Assembly: GCA_963757605.1 (NCBI GenBank) | Contig: CAVWSF010000005.1 | Span: 682,001-746,000, forward strand | DNA length: 64,000 bases | Direction of reading: 5' to 3' | Origin: JAICJC01 sp963757605 | GTDB lineage: Bacteria; Actinomycetota; Thermoleophilia; Gaiellales; JAICJC01 | Shown: piece after piece, positions 1-8,595 of the stretch | Numbering within the stretch: the first letter of the stretch is position 1 | Layout: every line of letters begins with the position of its first letter | Notes under the pieces: model-generated | What the model was told of the DNA's origin: nothing | Database searches by the model: none | What the model saw: only the letters and a program-made list of their open reading frames with translations | Position numbers and translations under genes: made by a program

Positions 1-1506
1 CAGGTAGGCGAGCAGGTCGGACACCTGCTGGGTCGCGTAGTAGCCGCGGCCGGTGGTCCGCACCGTGCGCAGATGGCGGTCGCGAAGCGCCGCCTCGTAG
101 ACCGCCGCGTCCGTCCCGGCCTCGAAGAGCAGGACGACCTGGCCGGGCGTCGCCTCGCCGTCGTCGACCAGCTCCGCGACCCGGGCCGCCAGCGCCTCGG
201 CCTCGGCGACCCGCCAGCTCTCCCCCGCCTCGCGGAACCCCGCCTTGTCGGTCAGGAGCAGCTCGACCCGCCCGCCGGCCGGCGGCTCGCCCGGGTGGCC
301 CGCCTCGGCCAGAAGCGGCGTGTAGCGGTCGCCGAAGTCGCGGGCGAACGCCTCGTTCACGGCCGCGATGACATGGGGGCGCGAGCGGTGGTTTCGGCGC
401 AGCGCGATCAGGCCGTCGCCGGCGGCGGTGCGCTGCTCGCGGTAGACCGAGACGTCGGCGTGGCGGAAGCGGTAGATGCTCTGGAACTCGTCGCCGACGA
501 AGAAGAGCTCGCCGCCTGAGACCAGGTCGATCAGCTCGCACTGGAGCCGGTTCGTGTCCTGGAACTCGTCCACGAGCACGTCGGCGAACCGCTCGCGGTA
601 GGACTCGGCCAGGTCGGGGCGGTCGCGCAGGAGGTCGCGGGCGCGCAGCTCGAGATCGGCGAAGTCGACCAGGCTGCGGGCGTCCTTCAGGTCGCCGTAC
701 GCCACGTCCAGGAGCATGAGCAGCCGCCCCAGCTCGGCGAGGTCGGCGGCCGCCAGCTCGTCGCGGGCGGCCTGCTCGAGCTCGCCGAGCCGGTCGGTGT
801 AGTCGGCGTTCCCGGGCGCTTTGCGCAGCCGATAGGCGGAGAGGTCGGTGAGGATCGCGGCGTCCTCGTCGGAGTCGAGAAGCGCGACGAGGCCGTCCGC
901 CTTGCCGGAGCCGGCCAGCTCCTCGGCGGCCGCCCGGGCCGCGACCCTTGCCGGCCTGAGCTCGCAGCGGTCGGCCGGGCGCAGGTCGAGCGGCCGGCCG
1001 GCGCTTCGCAGGCGGGCGTGCGCGTCGAGCATCATCGGCCGCAGCCGCCGGCGGCCGTAGGTCGCGAGCAGATCGACCCGCCGGTCGGGGCCCTCCGCCA
1101 GGAAGCGCTCCAGCGCCAGGTCGAATGCCTCGTGCAGGAGCATCCCCGCCCGCACGTCGTCGGCGATCGCAAACCGGGGGTCGAGCCCGGCCTCGAACGC
1201 GTGGGCGCGCAGGATGCGAAGGCAGAACCGGTGGATGGTCGAGATCCAGGCCGTGTCGACGGCCCGGGCCTGCTCCATCTCACCCGCCAACTCGAGGCCC
1301 TCGCGGACGCGGCGGCGAAGCTCGGCGGCGGCCCGGTCGGTGAACGTGATCGCAAGCAGCCGGTCGATCGGGGTGCCGTCGCGGAAGCGGCGCAGCACCC
1401 GCTCGACCAGGACCGCCGTCTTCCCCGTGCCGGCGCCGGCCGAGACGAAGACGCGCCCGCGCCGCTCGACGGCCTCGCGCTGCTCCTGGTTGAACCGGTC
1501 GGTCAC
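1..1506 (-). CDS. addA: AddA/UvrD-family ATP-dependent helicase subunit (3' end beyond window)
   Basis: Superfamily 1 helicase subunit of an AddAB-type double-strand-break resection complex; cytoplasmic. About 500 residues are present and the frame stays open to base 1, so the C-terminal half is missing. Residues 23-30 form the Walker A motif AGAGTGKT, followed by AITFTDRAAAELRRRVR (motif Ia). The Walker B region reads VDEFQDTNRLQ and then GDEFQSIYRFRHADV (motifs II and III), and RTTGRGYYATQQVSDLLAYL closes the visible part. The GTG start overlaps the addB stop as GTGA, which implies translational coupling. AdnAB would be the alternative, but the partner here has the AddB architecture. The helicase assignment is firm. 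Confidence 0.93.
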   Translation of the reverse strand, partial: MTDRFNQEQREAVERRGRVFVSAGAGTGKTAVLVERVLRRFRDGTPIDRLLAITFTDRAAAELRRRVREGLELAGEMEQARAVDTAWISTIHRFCLRILRAHAFEAGLDPRFAIADDVRAGMLLHEAFDLALERFLAEGPDRRVDLLATYGRRRLRPMMLDAHARLRSAGRPLDLRPADRCELRPARVAARAAAEELAGSGKADGLVALLDSDEDAAILTDLSAYRLRKAPGNADYTDRLGELEQAARDELAAADLAELGRLLMLLDVAYGDLKDARSLVDFADLELRARDLLRDRPDLAESYRERFADVLVDEFQDTNRLQCELIDLVSGGELFFVGDEFQSIYRFRHADVSVYREQRTAAGDGLIALRRNHRSRPHVIAAVNEAFARDFGDRYTPLLAEAGHPGEPPAGGRVELLLTDKAGFREAGESWRVAEAEALAARVAELVDDGEATPGQVVLLFEAGTDAAVYEAALRDRHLRTVRTTGRGYYATQQVSDLLAYL

Positions 1507-4406
1507 GGGCGCGCCACCCGGCAGATCGCATGCTGCGTACACCACGCCGGGCAGTCGCCCCAGCGCGGGTCGTGGCGGACGCGGCCGGCCCGCATCCCGG
1601 CGACGGCCGCCTCGGCCCGCTCCCGGGCCCGGTCGATCTGGGCCCAGAAGGCGTCGGCGTCGACGACGTCAGCCGGGGCGATCCCCGCAGCGTCAACCTC
1701 GCCCGCCAGCACCAGGCCGCGGGCGGCGCGCTTGCCCGCCAGCGCCCGGTACATCCCGCCGACCGGCTCGATGCCCAGGAGATCGCGCAACGCCAGGATG
1801 TAGAGCGGGATCTGGAGGCGGCCCTCGCGCTCCATCTCGACGGCGGAGTGCGCCGAGGCGCCCGACTTGTAGTCCCAGACGAGACCGCGCGGCGACATGG
1901 CCGGGTCGACGTCGATCCGGTCGATCTGGCCCGACACGTGGAAGTCGCCGATCGCGAGGCCCTCCTTCAGGCCCGGTGCGGCCATCGGGCTGCCGAACCG
2001 CACCTCGTAGCGGCGCGGGACGAGCGGCAGGGCGAGGTCGGTCTCACCGCGCAGGAACGCGTCGAGGTCGCGCTCGAGGGCCCGGGCGAGCTCCTTGCCC
2101 GCCACCGAGTCGGGCACCTTCTGGCCGGCCAGCGCGTCGCCCAGACAGCGGCGCATGAGCGCGTAGGCGGCCGGCAGGTCGTCCCGGGTCAGGCGCTCGA
2201 CGCCGACCTCGGCCGGGAGCTGGGCGTAGAAGCGGGCCAGCGTGGCGTGTGCGATCGAGCCGCGCGTGCGGGCGTCGAGCTCGAAGTCGATCTGGCGCGG
2301 GTCGAGCACCCGCTCGACGAACCACATGGACGAGCAGTCGACGTACTTCTCGAGCTCGGTGACCGAGAAGCGCTCGGCCCCGGCGAGCTCGGCGCAGAGC
2401 TCCGCGTCGCGGACGTCCGGGTCGCGCCGGGTGGCCGACGCGGCCCGCACCAGCTTGCGCTCCCAGCCGGTGGCGGCGGCGACGGCGGTCGCCCAGTCGG
2501 CGTCGTCGCGCAGGCTGCGGGCGAGCGCGCGCAGCCGCTCGCGATCGGACGGCGCCTCGGCGAGCGGGTAGGAGACGTCGGCCAGCCCGCGGCGGCGCAC
2601 GAGCCCGGCGGCGTGCTCGCCGAGGACGCGTACGACCTCCGCCCAGAACGGCGAGGGCTCGAGCGGCTTTCCCTCCTCGGTCGCCGCCTGGCGGGCGAGC
2701 GCGAGCCGGGCCCACGGGCGCGTACAGGCGACGGTGAAGAGGTGGCGCTCGATCTCGACGGCGTCGGGGCGGTCGATGCCGAGGGCCTCGGCGGCGTCGG
2801 CGTCGAGCCCCTGCCGCTCGGCCGCGGCGCCCGGCAGGCTCCCCTCCTCGAGCCCCAGGACGAACGCCGCCTGGAATCGGCGTGTGCGCGCCCGGCGCAG
2901 GTCGAGCACCGCGACCCGCGCCGGCTCCGAGGCCGCACCCGCGCGCACCGAGAGCCGGGCGACGGCCTCCATGACGGCATCGCGGTCGACGGGCCCGAGC
3001 ACCCGCAGGTCCTCAACCGCCTCGAGCACGGCCCGCGCGGCCGACACGTCGATGCGTGCGGAGGCCGGCACGAAGCGGGCGTCGAGCGACCGCGAGGCGC
3101 GCGTCATGGCACGGGCGATCCCGGCCAGTCCGTCGAGGGCGTCCTCGCTCTCGGCCAGCCGGTCGAGCGCCGGGTAGCCCTCGTTCCCGGCGAACTCCAC
3201 GACCGCGGCCCGGGTCTCCTCGTGGCCGGCCACACCACGGCCGCGCATGCGGCCCTCGGCGTAGTCGACCCGGCGCCGGGCGATGCCCGAGAACGGGCTT
3301 CGCAGGTAGGCGAAGAGATCCTGGCGCTCGCCGCCCGCCCAGGCGTAGCGGAGCGCGCCGAGCAGGGCCACACCGAACGCCGTCTGCGGCAGCGAGACGC
3401 GGGCGTCGATCGAGATCGGGACGCCGACCGCCGCGAAGGCCGCCTCGAGCGCCGCCCGGTGGGCGGACGTCGACGGCACGATGACGCCGATCTCCTCGGC
3501 CGGGATGCCGCCGCGGATGAGCTCGGCCGCCTCGGCCGCGACCATGTCGGCGACGCCGCGCCGGCCGCACGCCTCGAGCAGCACCACGGCCCCGGCCGGG
3601 TCGGGGGCGGGCGGAGCGGGGGCATCGGCGAAGAGCGTGCGCTCGAGGTGCGAGAGGGCCGGATGGTCGAAGTGCGCGGCCGGCGGAAGCTCGGTGATGG
3701 TGGCGTCGCGCGAGAGCTCCTCCTGGAGCGGGCGCACCGCGGCGTATGCCGGCCGGCCCGGCTCGTACGGCAGCGACACGGTGACCGCGGCGCGCGCCGA
3801 GAGGGCGCGGAGGGCGCGGATCTGGGCGACCGTCATGTCCTCGAACCCGTGTGCGAGGACCGGCCGCTCGCCCCAGGCCTCGAGCCGCGACTCGAGGAGC
3901 TCTGCCGCCCGCGCGCGCATCCCCGGGCGGTCGATCAGGCCGAGCGCGTCGAGGGCCGCGCGGTGGCGGGTGACGAGGTCGAGGATCTCGGCGAGGCGCG
4001 CGTCGGCCGCTGGCTGCGTCGGCCGCCTGGCCGCTGCCAGGTCGCCCGCCAGCCCGAGCAGCGCGTCGACGAAGCCCGGAAACCGCGCCGACGGGGCGAG
4101 CACCGAGAGCGGCGCCTCGCGCACGACCCGCGCCATGAGCAGCCGCCGTTGCACCTCGCTCGCCACCGGCCGCGCCTCACGGCAGCGTCCGAGCACCTCC
4201 TCGAACAGGTCGTCGAAGGTGACGACGGCCCCGCCCAAGAGGACACCGCGGCTGCGCAGCAGCTCCCGTTCGACGGCCTCGACGTCGGTGCGGTTGGGCA
4301 CCACAAGCAGCGGGTCGGCCCCGGCGTCCACCTGCTCGAGGAAGCGCGCGCAAAGATGGGCGATCTTGCCGCAGTTGGCGGGTCCACAGACGAGCTCGAG
4401 CGGCAT
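1503..4406 (-). CDS. addB: AddB-like nuclease subunit with PD-(D/E)XK domain and Fe-S motif
   Basis: Partner of the downstream addA helicase in recombinational repair. 967 residues. The N-terminus (LVCGPANCGKIAHL) is a degenerate nucleotide-binding loop. The C-terminal PD-(D/E)XK nuclease shows QIDRIDVD and then WDYKSG near residue 845. Cysteines 952, 956 and 962 (CPAWC and AIC), together with an upstream Cys in the YVDCSSMW segment, resemble the cysteine set that holds the AddB iron-sulfur cluster. The frame stays open 66 codons further upstream, but that stretch reads as noise and holds a repeat. I chose ATG 4406 because TAGAAT ends 7 bases before it, a leaderless arrangement seen throughout the window. 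Confidence 0.9.
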   Translation of the reverse strand: MPLELVCGPANCGKIAHLCARFLEQVDAGADPLLVVPNRTDVEAVERELLRSRGVLLGGAVVTFDDLFEEVLGRCREARPVASEVQRRLLMARVVREAPLSVLAPSARFPGFVDALLGLAGDLAAARRPTQPAADARLAEILDLVTRHRAALDALGLIDRPGMRARAAELLESRLEAWGERPVLAHGFEDMTVAQIRALRALSARAAVTVSLPYEPGRPAYAAVRPLQEELSRDATITELPPAAHFDHPALSHLERTLFADAPAPPAPDPAGAVVLLEACGRRGVADMVAAEAAELIRGGIPAEEIGVIVPSTSAHRAALEAAFAAVGVPISIDARVSLPQTAFGVALLGALRYAWAGGERQDLFAYLRSPFSGIARRRVDYAEGRMRGRGVAGHEETRAAVVEFAGNEGYPALDRLAESEDALDGLAGIARAMTRASRSLDARFVPASARIDVSAARAVLEAVEDLRVLGPVDRDAVMEAVARLSVRAGAASEPARVAVLDLRRARTRRFQAAFVLGLEEGSLPGAAAERQGLDADAAEALGIDRPDAVEIERHLFTVACTRPWARLALARQAATEEGKPLEPSPFWAEVVRVLGEHAAGLVRRRGLADVSYPLAEAPSDRERLRALARSLRDDADWATAVAAATGWERKLVRAASATRRDPDVRDAELCAELAGAERFSVTELEKYVDCSSMWFVERVLDPRQIDFELDARTRGSIAHATLARFYAQLPAEVGVERLTRDDLPAAYALMRRCLGDALAGQKVPDSVAGKELARALERDLDAFLRGETDLALPLVPRRYEVRFGSPMAAPGLKEGLAIGDFHVSGQIDRIDVDPAMSPRGLVWDYKSGASAHSAVEMEREGRLQIPLYILALRDLLGIEPVGGMYRALAGKRAARGLVLAGEVDAAGIAPADVVDADAFWAQIDRARERAEAAVAGMRAGRVRHDPRWGDCPAWCTQHAICRVARP

Positions 4407-4470
4407 CCGAAGGATTCTACGTGCGGGCCGGGAACGGGCTGGAAGCGGTCGGTGGGCGGTGGTGGGTCGG

Positions 4471-4600
4471 CAGTTGTCGGTCGGATGAAACGACATTCGA
4501 CGTCTTCCGTGACCGTCGTGTGACCGGTGGCGACTTCCCGGGTTCGGGGTGGGCGCTGCCGGTTGTCGGTCGGGTGAAACGACAATCGGGGTCTTTCGGC
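4471..4600. repeat. Pair of imperfect direct repeats, each with a TTGTCG/CGACA inverted repeat
   Basis: In the 251-base gap before the 4658 gene, a unit reading GTTGTCGGTCGG-TGAAACGACA occurs at about 4473-4495 and again at 4562-4584, with similar flanks (GTCTT and GTCTTTCGG follow). Each unit contains TTGTCG and CGACA arms around an 11-base loop, so each can form a short hairpin. The rest of the gap is CA-rich and non-coding in appearance. They could be regulatory sites for the divergent addB and 4658 genes, or a small REP-like family. Confidence 0.45.
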
Positions 4601-4657
4601 ACACACACGCAACACCCCGTGACCCACACGCGACACTCCGCCCGCCACACTGGCCGC

Positions 4658-5155
4658 ATGCCCCCTACCCCGCCCCTCCCGACGCTCTACAAGGCGCGTG
4701 GTCTCTCGACGAAGCAGCCGGTGTGCGCGATCTGCGTGGAGCGAACGAGAGGCAGGACGGAGCAGGTGCGGCTGGGCTACGGGGTGGGCGTATGGCTGTG
4801 CGCCGGCCACGCCAGCCGCGAGTTCCAGACACGTCGCAGCGGACGGGACTTCGTGCGGACGCTCTCGGGTGTCTGGAAGGCGAACGGGTGTCTGACCGCG
4901 GCGCGCAGCCGCGCGTTGCACGCACACCTCGCGAGCCTCGCCGGCCCCGAGACCCGGTCCCGGCCCGGGAGCTACACGTGGCCCGCCCTCCGTCGCCAGC
5001 TCGAGGCCGCCTACGCGAGCGGCACGCGGCCGGCGGACGTCGCCGACTCAGTGCACGCCCACTATGCAGCCTGGCCCGCCCGTCCTCCGAGCCGCCGGAC
5101 GCTCGAGCGCTGGGCGGCTCAGCGCCGCTGGCTCACCCGCCCGCCTCCTGTCTGA
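4658..5155 (+). CDS. Hypothetical protein with a C2-C/H putative zinc site
   Basis: Unrecognised 165-residue protein. Cys23 and Cys26 (CAIC) pair with Cys48 and His51 (CAGH) to form a plausible zinc site near the N-terminus. The C-terminal half is rich in Arg and Trp and carries RTLERWAAQRRW, which could be a nucleic-acid-binding helix. Two-thirds of the way along, a segment around TWPALRRQLEAAY resembles a small helical domain. The frame is open upstream through the repeat region, but ATG 4658 is where protein-like composition begins. The gene ends 23 bases inside the end of the convergent GNAT gene. Function unknown; nucleic-acid binding is only a guess. Confidence 0.6.
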   Translation: MPPTPPLPTLYKARGLSTKQPVCAICVERTRGRTEQVRLGYGVGVWLCAGHASREFQTRRSGRDFVRTLSGVWKANGCLTAARSRALHAHLASLAGPETRSRPGSYTWPALRRQLEAAYASGTRPADVADSVHAHYAAWPARPPSRRTLERWAAQRRWLTRPPPV

Positions 5156-5606
5156 GCTCCATGTCGACGAACTCCCAGTCGTCGCCGGAGGTGTGGCGCA
5201 CGTGCCGACCCGTCTCGACGAAGCCGCAGCGCTCGTAGACGGTGATCGCCCGGGCGTTGAACGCGGCCACCGCGATCGTGATCCGCACAGCTCCATGCAA
5301 CTCCCGAACCAGGTCGATACCGAGCCGCGTGAACCCCTCGCCGAGCCCGTGACCGCACAGGTCGGGGCGCAACCCGAGGCCGAGCTCGACGCCCTCCGCG
5401 CCAGGCTCGACCTGGAAGAACCCCGCCATCCGCCCGTCCTCCCCGTCTGCGGCGTGGAACATGTCGCCGCGCCTGGCAGGGTCGAGCAGGAGCGCGAGGT
5501 CGTCCGGATCGGCGGTGAAGTCGTAGAACGCGTACTCGCCGGGATACCGCCAGGCGGCGACCGCCTCGGCGTCGGCCTGCGTCAGCGGACGAACGGCGAA
5601 CCGCAC
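5133..5606 (-). CDS. GNAT-family N-acetyltransferase
   Basis: 157-residue acetyl-CoA-dependent acyltransferase of the GNAT fold; the acceptor cannot be read from sequence. The segment GVELGLGLRPDLCGHGLGEGF is the beta4 strand plus the acetyl-CoA pyrophosphate loop (R/Q-x-x-G-x-G/A form). The later AFNARAITVYERCGF is the usual C-terminal motif seen in RimI-like and small-molecule acetyltransferases. GTG start directly follows the TAG of the upstream phosphodiesterase gene, so the two are probably co-transcribed. It may acetylate a small molecule, an aminoglycoside-like compound or a protein N-terminus. Confidence 0.85.
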   Translation of the reverse strand: MRFAVRPLTQADAEAVAAWRYPGEYAFYDFTADPDDLALLLDPARRGDMFHAADGEDGRMAGFFQVEPGAEGVELGLGLRPDLCGHGLGEGFTRLGIDLVRELHGAVRITIAVAAFNARAITVYERCGFVETGRHVRHTSGDDWEFVDMELRQEAGG

Positions 5607-6905
5607 CTACCGAAGCACGCGGCCGTCGAGGCGGGAGGCGTCCAGCCCGAGCGCGGCCACGGCCGTCGCGGCGACGTCCTGGACGTCGGCCTCGCCCTCC
5701 GGCCGGGCGCCGCGGACGAGGACGAACGCGTCGTCCTGGGTGTGCATCCCGGTCAGCTTGCCGACCCCTTCGAGCTCGGCCGACCGCACCGCGCCCTTCA
5801 GATCCCACCCGTTCTTGGAGACCAGGACGAGGTCGGGGCCGAGCTCCGCCTTCGGCCCCGAGAACGCCTCCTCGCGGGTCGCGACGCGCGTCACGAACGG
5901 CAGCTCGGCGGCCCACGCGGCCAGCTCGGCGCGCACCGCCTCGTAGTCGGCCGCCGGCACCGTCCCGCCCGGCTCGCGCCCCTCGAGGTTGAGGTAGAGC
6001 CGCCCCGGGTCCATGCAGTAGGCGCGCGTGCGCTCCGGGATCAGCGACGCGATCGACTTTGCCGGCTCCTCGAGCGCCAGCCAGCCGTCGCGCTCCAGCC
6101 AGCGGTTGACGTAGACCTCGCGGTCGAGCCGGCAGAAGCCGTGGTCGGAGAGCAGGATGAGCGCGCAGTCGGCGGGCAGCCGCCGCACCAGCTCGCCGAC
6201 CGACGCGTCGACCCGGTCGTAGTACTCGTGGAAGCGACTCGCCCACGGCTCCTCCCCGCGCTCCATCTGCGCCCACATGAAGTGGTGCAGCCGGTCGGTG
6301 CCCGTGAATGCGCAGAAGAGCAGGTCGGGCGCGTCGCGGTCGAGGAGGTCGGCGAAGACGCGCGTGCGGGCGTCGTGGTGGGCGACGAGCTGGCTCCAGA
6401 ACGCGTCGAGGTCGGTGTGGCCCAGGCCGAGGTCGACGTCGATCAGGTACTCGCGCTCCTGGAGGAAGCCGACCAGCTCGGGCGGCTGCACCGAGCGCTC
6501 GAGGGTCGGCGACACGAACCCCGAGACGAGGACGCCGCCGTTCGGCTGCGGCTGCGCCGGGTAGGTCCCCGGGATGTTCAGGACGACCGAGCGCATCCCG
6601 GCCTCGGCGGCGATGGCCCACACGGGCGGCTCGGCGATCGTGTGGACGTTCGTGAACGTCATGTCCCAGGAGCCCGGCTTGCGCTCGACGAAGCCGAAGA
6701 CGCCGTGACGGCCCGGGTTCGTGCCGGTCGAGGCGCTCGCCCACGACACCGACGAGATCGGCGGCAGCGGCGCCCGGGCCGACATGAGCGTCCCCTCCCG
6801 CGCGAGCGCCGAGAGCGCCGGCAGCCCGCCGGACTCGATCCTCCGCCGCAGGTAGCTGGCCGGCGTGCCGTCCAGGCCGATGACGCAGACGCGCGGCTGG
6901 CTCAT
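5607..6905 (-). CDS. Alkaline-phosphatase-superfamily type I phosphodiesterase
   Basis: 432-residue metal-dependent phosphodiesterase/nucleotide pyrophosphatase-like enzyme. The N-terminal VIGLDGTPASYL carries the first metal-binding Asp, PPISSVSWAS carries the likely Thr/Ser nucleophile region, FTGTDRLHHFMW and LLSDHGF supply further metal ligands (D-x-x-x-H and S-D-H-G). No signal peptide, so it acts in the cytoplasm or has an unusual export route. TACCTT lies 9 bases before the ATG. A paralogue of similar plan sits at 51573-53072. Substrate unknown; in related genomes such proteins often lie with glycan genes. Confidence 0.9.
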   Translation of the reverse strand: MSQPRVCVIGLDGTPASYLRRRIESGGLPALSALAREGTLMSARAPLPPISSVSWASASTGTNPGRHGVFGFVERKPGSWDMTFTNVHTIAEPPVWAIAAEAGMRSVVLNIPGTYPAQPQPNGGVLVSGFVSPTLERSVQPPELVGFLQEREYLIDVDLGLGHTDLDAFWSQLVAHHDARTRVFADLLDRDAPDLLFCAFTGTDRLHHFMWAQMERGEEPWASRFHEYYDRVDASVGELVRRLPADCALILLSDHGFCRLDREVYVNRWLERDGWLALEEPAKSIASLIPERTRAYCMDPGRLYLNLEGREPGGTVPAADYEAVRAELAAWAAELPFVTRVATREEAFSGPKAELGPDLVLVSKNGWDLKGAVRSAELEGVGKLTGMHTQDDAFVLVRGARPEGEADVQDVAATAVAALGLDASRLDGRVLR

Positions 6906-6928
6906 GGGCCGGGAAGGTAGCAGTCGAC

Positions 6929-7117
6929 AAGGGCGGGCCCGGCGCGTACGTTGAGTACGCCGTGCCCTGGGGTCGCGCGGCGGGTGCCTGGGTCGACTCG
7001 GGCGACACCGCGATCCTGCACCGCGCGGGAGGGCTCATCCAGGGCTCGTGCACCTACCCGAAGTCGACCGGGAGTGTCCCGGCGCCGCCCATGCCCGGGA
7101 AGGTCTACGGCTGCTGA
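6929..7117 (+). pseudogene. Orphan coding-like C-terminal tail (possible gene remnant)
   Basis: Between two minus-strand genes, this frame reads KGGPGAYVEYAVPWGRAAG, then DSGDTAILHRAGGLIQG, and ends in MPGKVYGC and TGA at 7115-7117. Third positions are almost all G or C and the residue mix is protein-like (Trp, Tyr, Cys), unlike the shadow frames around it. No ATG precedes it; GTG at about 6962 would give only some 50 residues. I read it as the tail of a gene whose front part was lost. A short leaderless peptide gene is the alternative. Confidence 0.35.
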
Positions 7118-7121
7118 GCCG

Positions 7122-7409
7122 CTACGCCGCCGGTTCGGGCGGCTTCACCTGGTCGACGAGCCGATCGATCGTGGCCCCGTCGGGGTAGGCGTAGTTGATC
7201 TCCACGAACGCGTTCCACTTGTCGGGAAGCGCGTCCTCGGGGTAGATCGCCTCGACGGGGCACTCCGGCTCGCAGGCGCCGCAGTCGATGCACTCCTCCG
7301 GATCGATGACGAGCATCCGCCCGAATTCGTGGATGCAGTCGACCGGGCAGACGTCGATGCACGACTTGTCCTTCAGGTCGATGCACGGCTCGGCGATGAT
7401 GTACGTCAC
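7122..7409 (-). CDS. fdxA: Seven-iron ferredoxin, FdxA type
   Basis: 95-residue cytosolic electron carrier. Cysteine positions match the Azotobacter FdI pattern offset by one residue: Cys9, Cys17 and Cys50 for the [3Fe-4S] cluster, and Cys21, Cys40, Cys43 and Cys46 for the [4Fe-4S] cluster, with Cys25 in the place of the free FdI cysteine. AGGAGG ends a few bases before the GTG start, one of the best ribosome-binding sites in the window. Such ferredoxins commonly serve oxidoreductases or cytochromes P450; no redox partner lies adjacent. Confidence 0.94.
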   Translation of the reverse strand: MTYIIAEPCIDLKDKSCIDVCPVDCIHEFGRMLVIDPEECIDCGACEPECPVEAIYPEDALPDKWNAFVEINYAYPDGATIDRLVDQVKPPEPAA

Positions 7410-7453
7410 GCGGTCCTCCTACGCACTCCAGGCGAGCCGGGAGTGTATCGAGC

Positions 7454-8128
7454 CTACCCGCTGATCCTCGCCACCCAGGCGTTCACGACGTACGTCTTGT
7501 CGAAGAAGACGAGCAGGCCGGCGGCGACCAGGATCAGGCCCGAGACGATCCGTACCGTCATGTACTGATCGCGCAGGAACCGGGCCGCGCTCATCGCCTG
7601 CCCGACGCCCAGCGCGACCGCCAGGAACGGGATCGCGAGCCCGGCGGCATAGGCGGCCAGCAGGCCGGCGCCGCGGGCGGCGGTGGCCTCGGTGGCGGCG
7701 AGCGCCAGGATCGATCCCAGGACGGGCCCGACGCACGGCGTCCAGCAGAGCCCGAACGCGCCGCCGAGGAGCAGCGCCGAGCCCGACGCCCGCGCCGGCT
7801 CCACGCCCGGCGAGAGCGAGCGCTCGAGCACGGGCACGCGCAGGAGCCCCATCATCACGAAGCCCATCGCGACGATCACGATGCCGCCGAGGTGGATCAG
7901 CTCGAGCCGGTGGTCCGTGACGATCGAGCCGGCCAGCCCCACCGCCACCCCGAGCGCGACGAACACCGCCGAGAAGCCGAGGACGAACGGGGCCGCGGCC
8001 CGAAGCGCCCGGCCGGGATCGGTCGCATTCGCGCCGATGGCCGACAGATAGGCCGGCACCAGCGGGAGCACGCACGGCGTCGCGAACGACACGATCCCGG
8101 CGGCGAAGGCGGCGGCGGCCTGGTTCAC
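7454..8128 (-). CDS. ccdA: CcdA-family thiol-disulfide transporter
   Basis: 224-residue polytopic membrane protein that passes reducing equivalents across the membrane for cytochrome c maturation. The two conserved redox cysteines sit in FATPCVLPLVPAYL and GLCWTPCVGPVLG, the family signatures. About six hydrophobic segments fit the DsbD-gamma/CcdA fold. The start GTG at 8128 overlaps the stop of the CcmH gene as GTGA; the long upstream extension in the same frame is only antisense-like noise. It forms an operon with the CcmH and TlpA genes upstream. Confidence 0.92.
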   Translation of the reverse strand: MNQAAAAFAAGIVSFATPCVLPLVPAYLSAIGANATDPGRALRAAAPFVLGFSAVFVALGVAVGLAGSIVTDHRLELIHLGGIVIVAMGFVMMGLLRVPVLERSLSPGVEPARASGSALLLGGAFGLCWTPCVGPVLGSILALAATEATAARGAGLLAAYAAGLAIPFLAVALGVGQAMSAARFLRDQYMTVRIVSGLILVAAGLLVFFDKTYVVNAWVARISG

Positions 8129-8595
8129 TCGAACCTCCCCAGATCGGCGTCGATCCGCGCCGTCATGTCGTCGTCGAGATCGCCCTCCCCGCCGCCGGAG
8201 AACGGCCCCGGCGGGCCCCGGCGCGACCGCGACCAGCGCAGGGCGAGCGCGGCGGCCACTCCGATCCCGGCGAGCAGGACCGCTCCCGGAACGAGCCACG
8301 CCAGGAGCGTGAACCCGTGCTTGGGCGGCGCCGCCAGGATCTCCTCGCCGAACCGGGCCACGAGGGTGTCCTTGACCTGCGAGCTCGTCCATCCGGCCCG
8401 GCACTTCTGGTGCACGAAGTCGCGCACGTGGTTGGCGAACGGCGACTCGGACTGGTCGATCGGCACGCGGCAGGTGATGCACATGAGCTGGGTCTGCATG
8501 TCCTGCTCGGTCCAGCCGTTACAGGCCTGGGCGGCGGCCGGCGCGGCCAGGCAGAGCGTGAGCGCCGCGACGAGGGACGCGGCCAGGCGCCTCAC
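8125..8595 (-). CDS. ccmH: CcmH/CycL-family cytochrome c biogenesis protein
   Basis: 156-residue exported, membrane-anchored thiol protein that reduces apocytochrome c for haem attachment. An N-terminal signal-like segment (ASLVAALTLCLAAPAAA) is followed by LMCITC, the L-x-C-x-x-C redox motif with Cys39 and Cys42. Downstream are the helical segment with DFVHQKCRAGWTSSQVKDTLVARFGEEIL and a C-terminal membrane helix (LLAWLVPGAVLLAGIGVAAALAL, split here only for description). Start GTG overlaps the stop of the TlpA-like gene as GTGA. No ccmE or ccmF is in this window. Confidence 0.9.
   Translation of the reverse strand: MRRLAASLVAALTLCLAAPAAAQACNGWTEQDMQTQLMCITCRVPIDQSESPFANHVRDFVHQKCRAGWTSSQVKDTLVARFGEEILAAPPKHGFTLLAWLVPGAVLLAGIGVAAALALRWSRSRRGPPGPFSGGGEGDLDDDMTARIDADLGRFE

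Noticed and set aside
1530..4523. 997-codon open frame on the plus strand
   Set aside because: It is the mirror frame of addB, rich in Arg, Gly, Ala, His and Asp, with no domain. High-GC genes often leave such long antisense frames.
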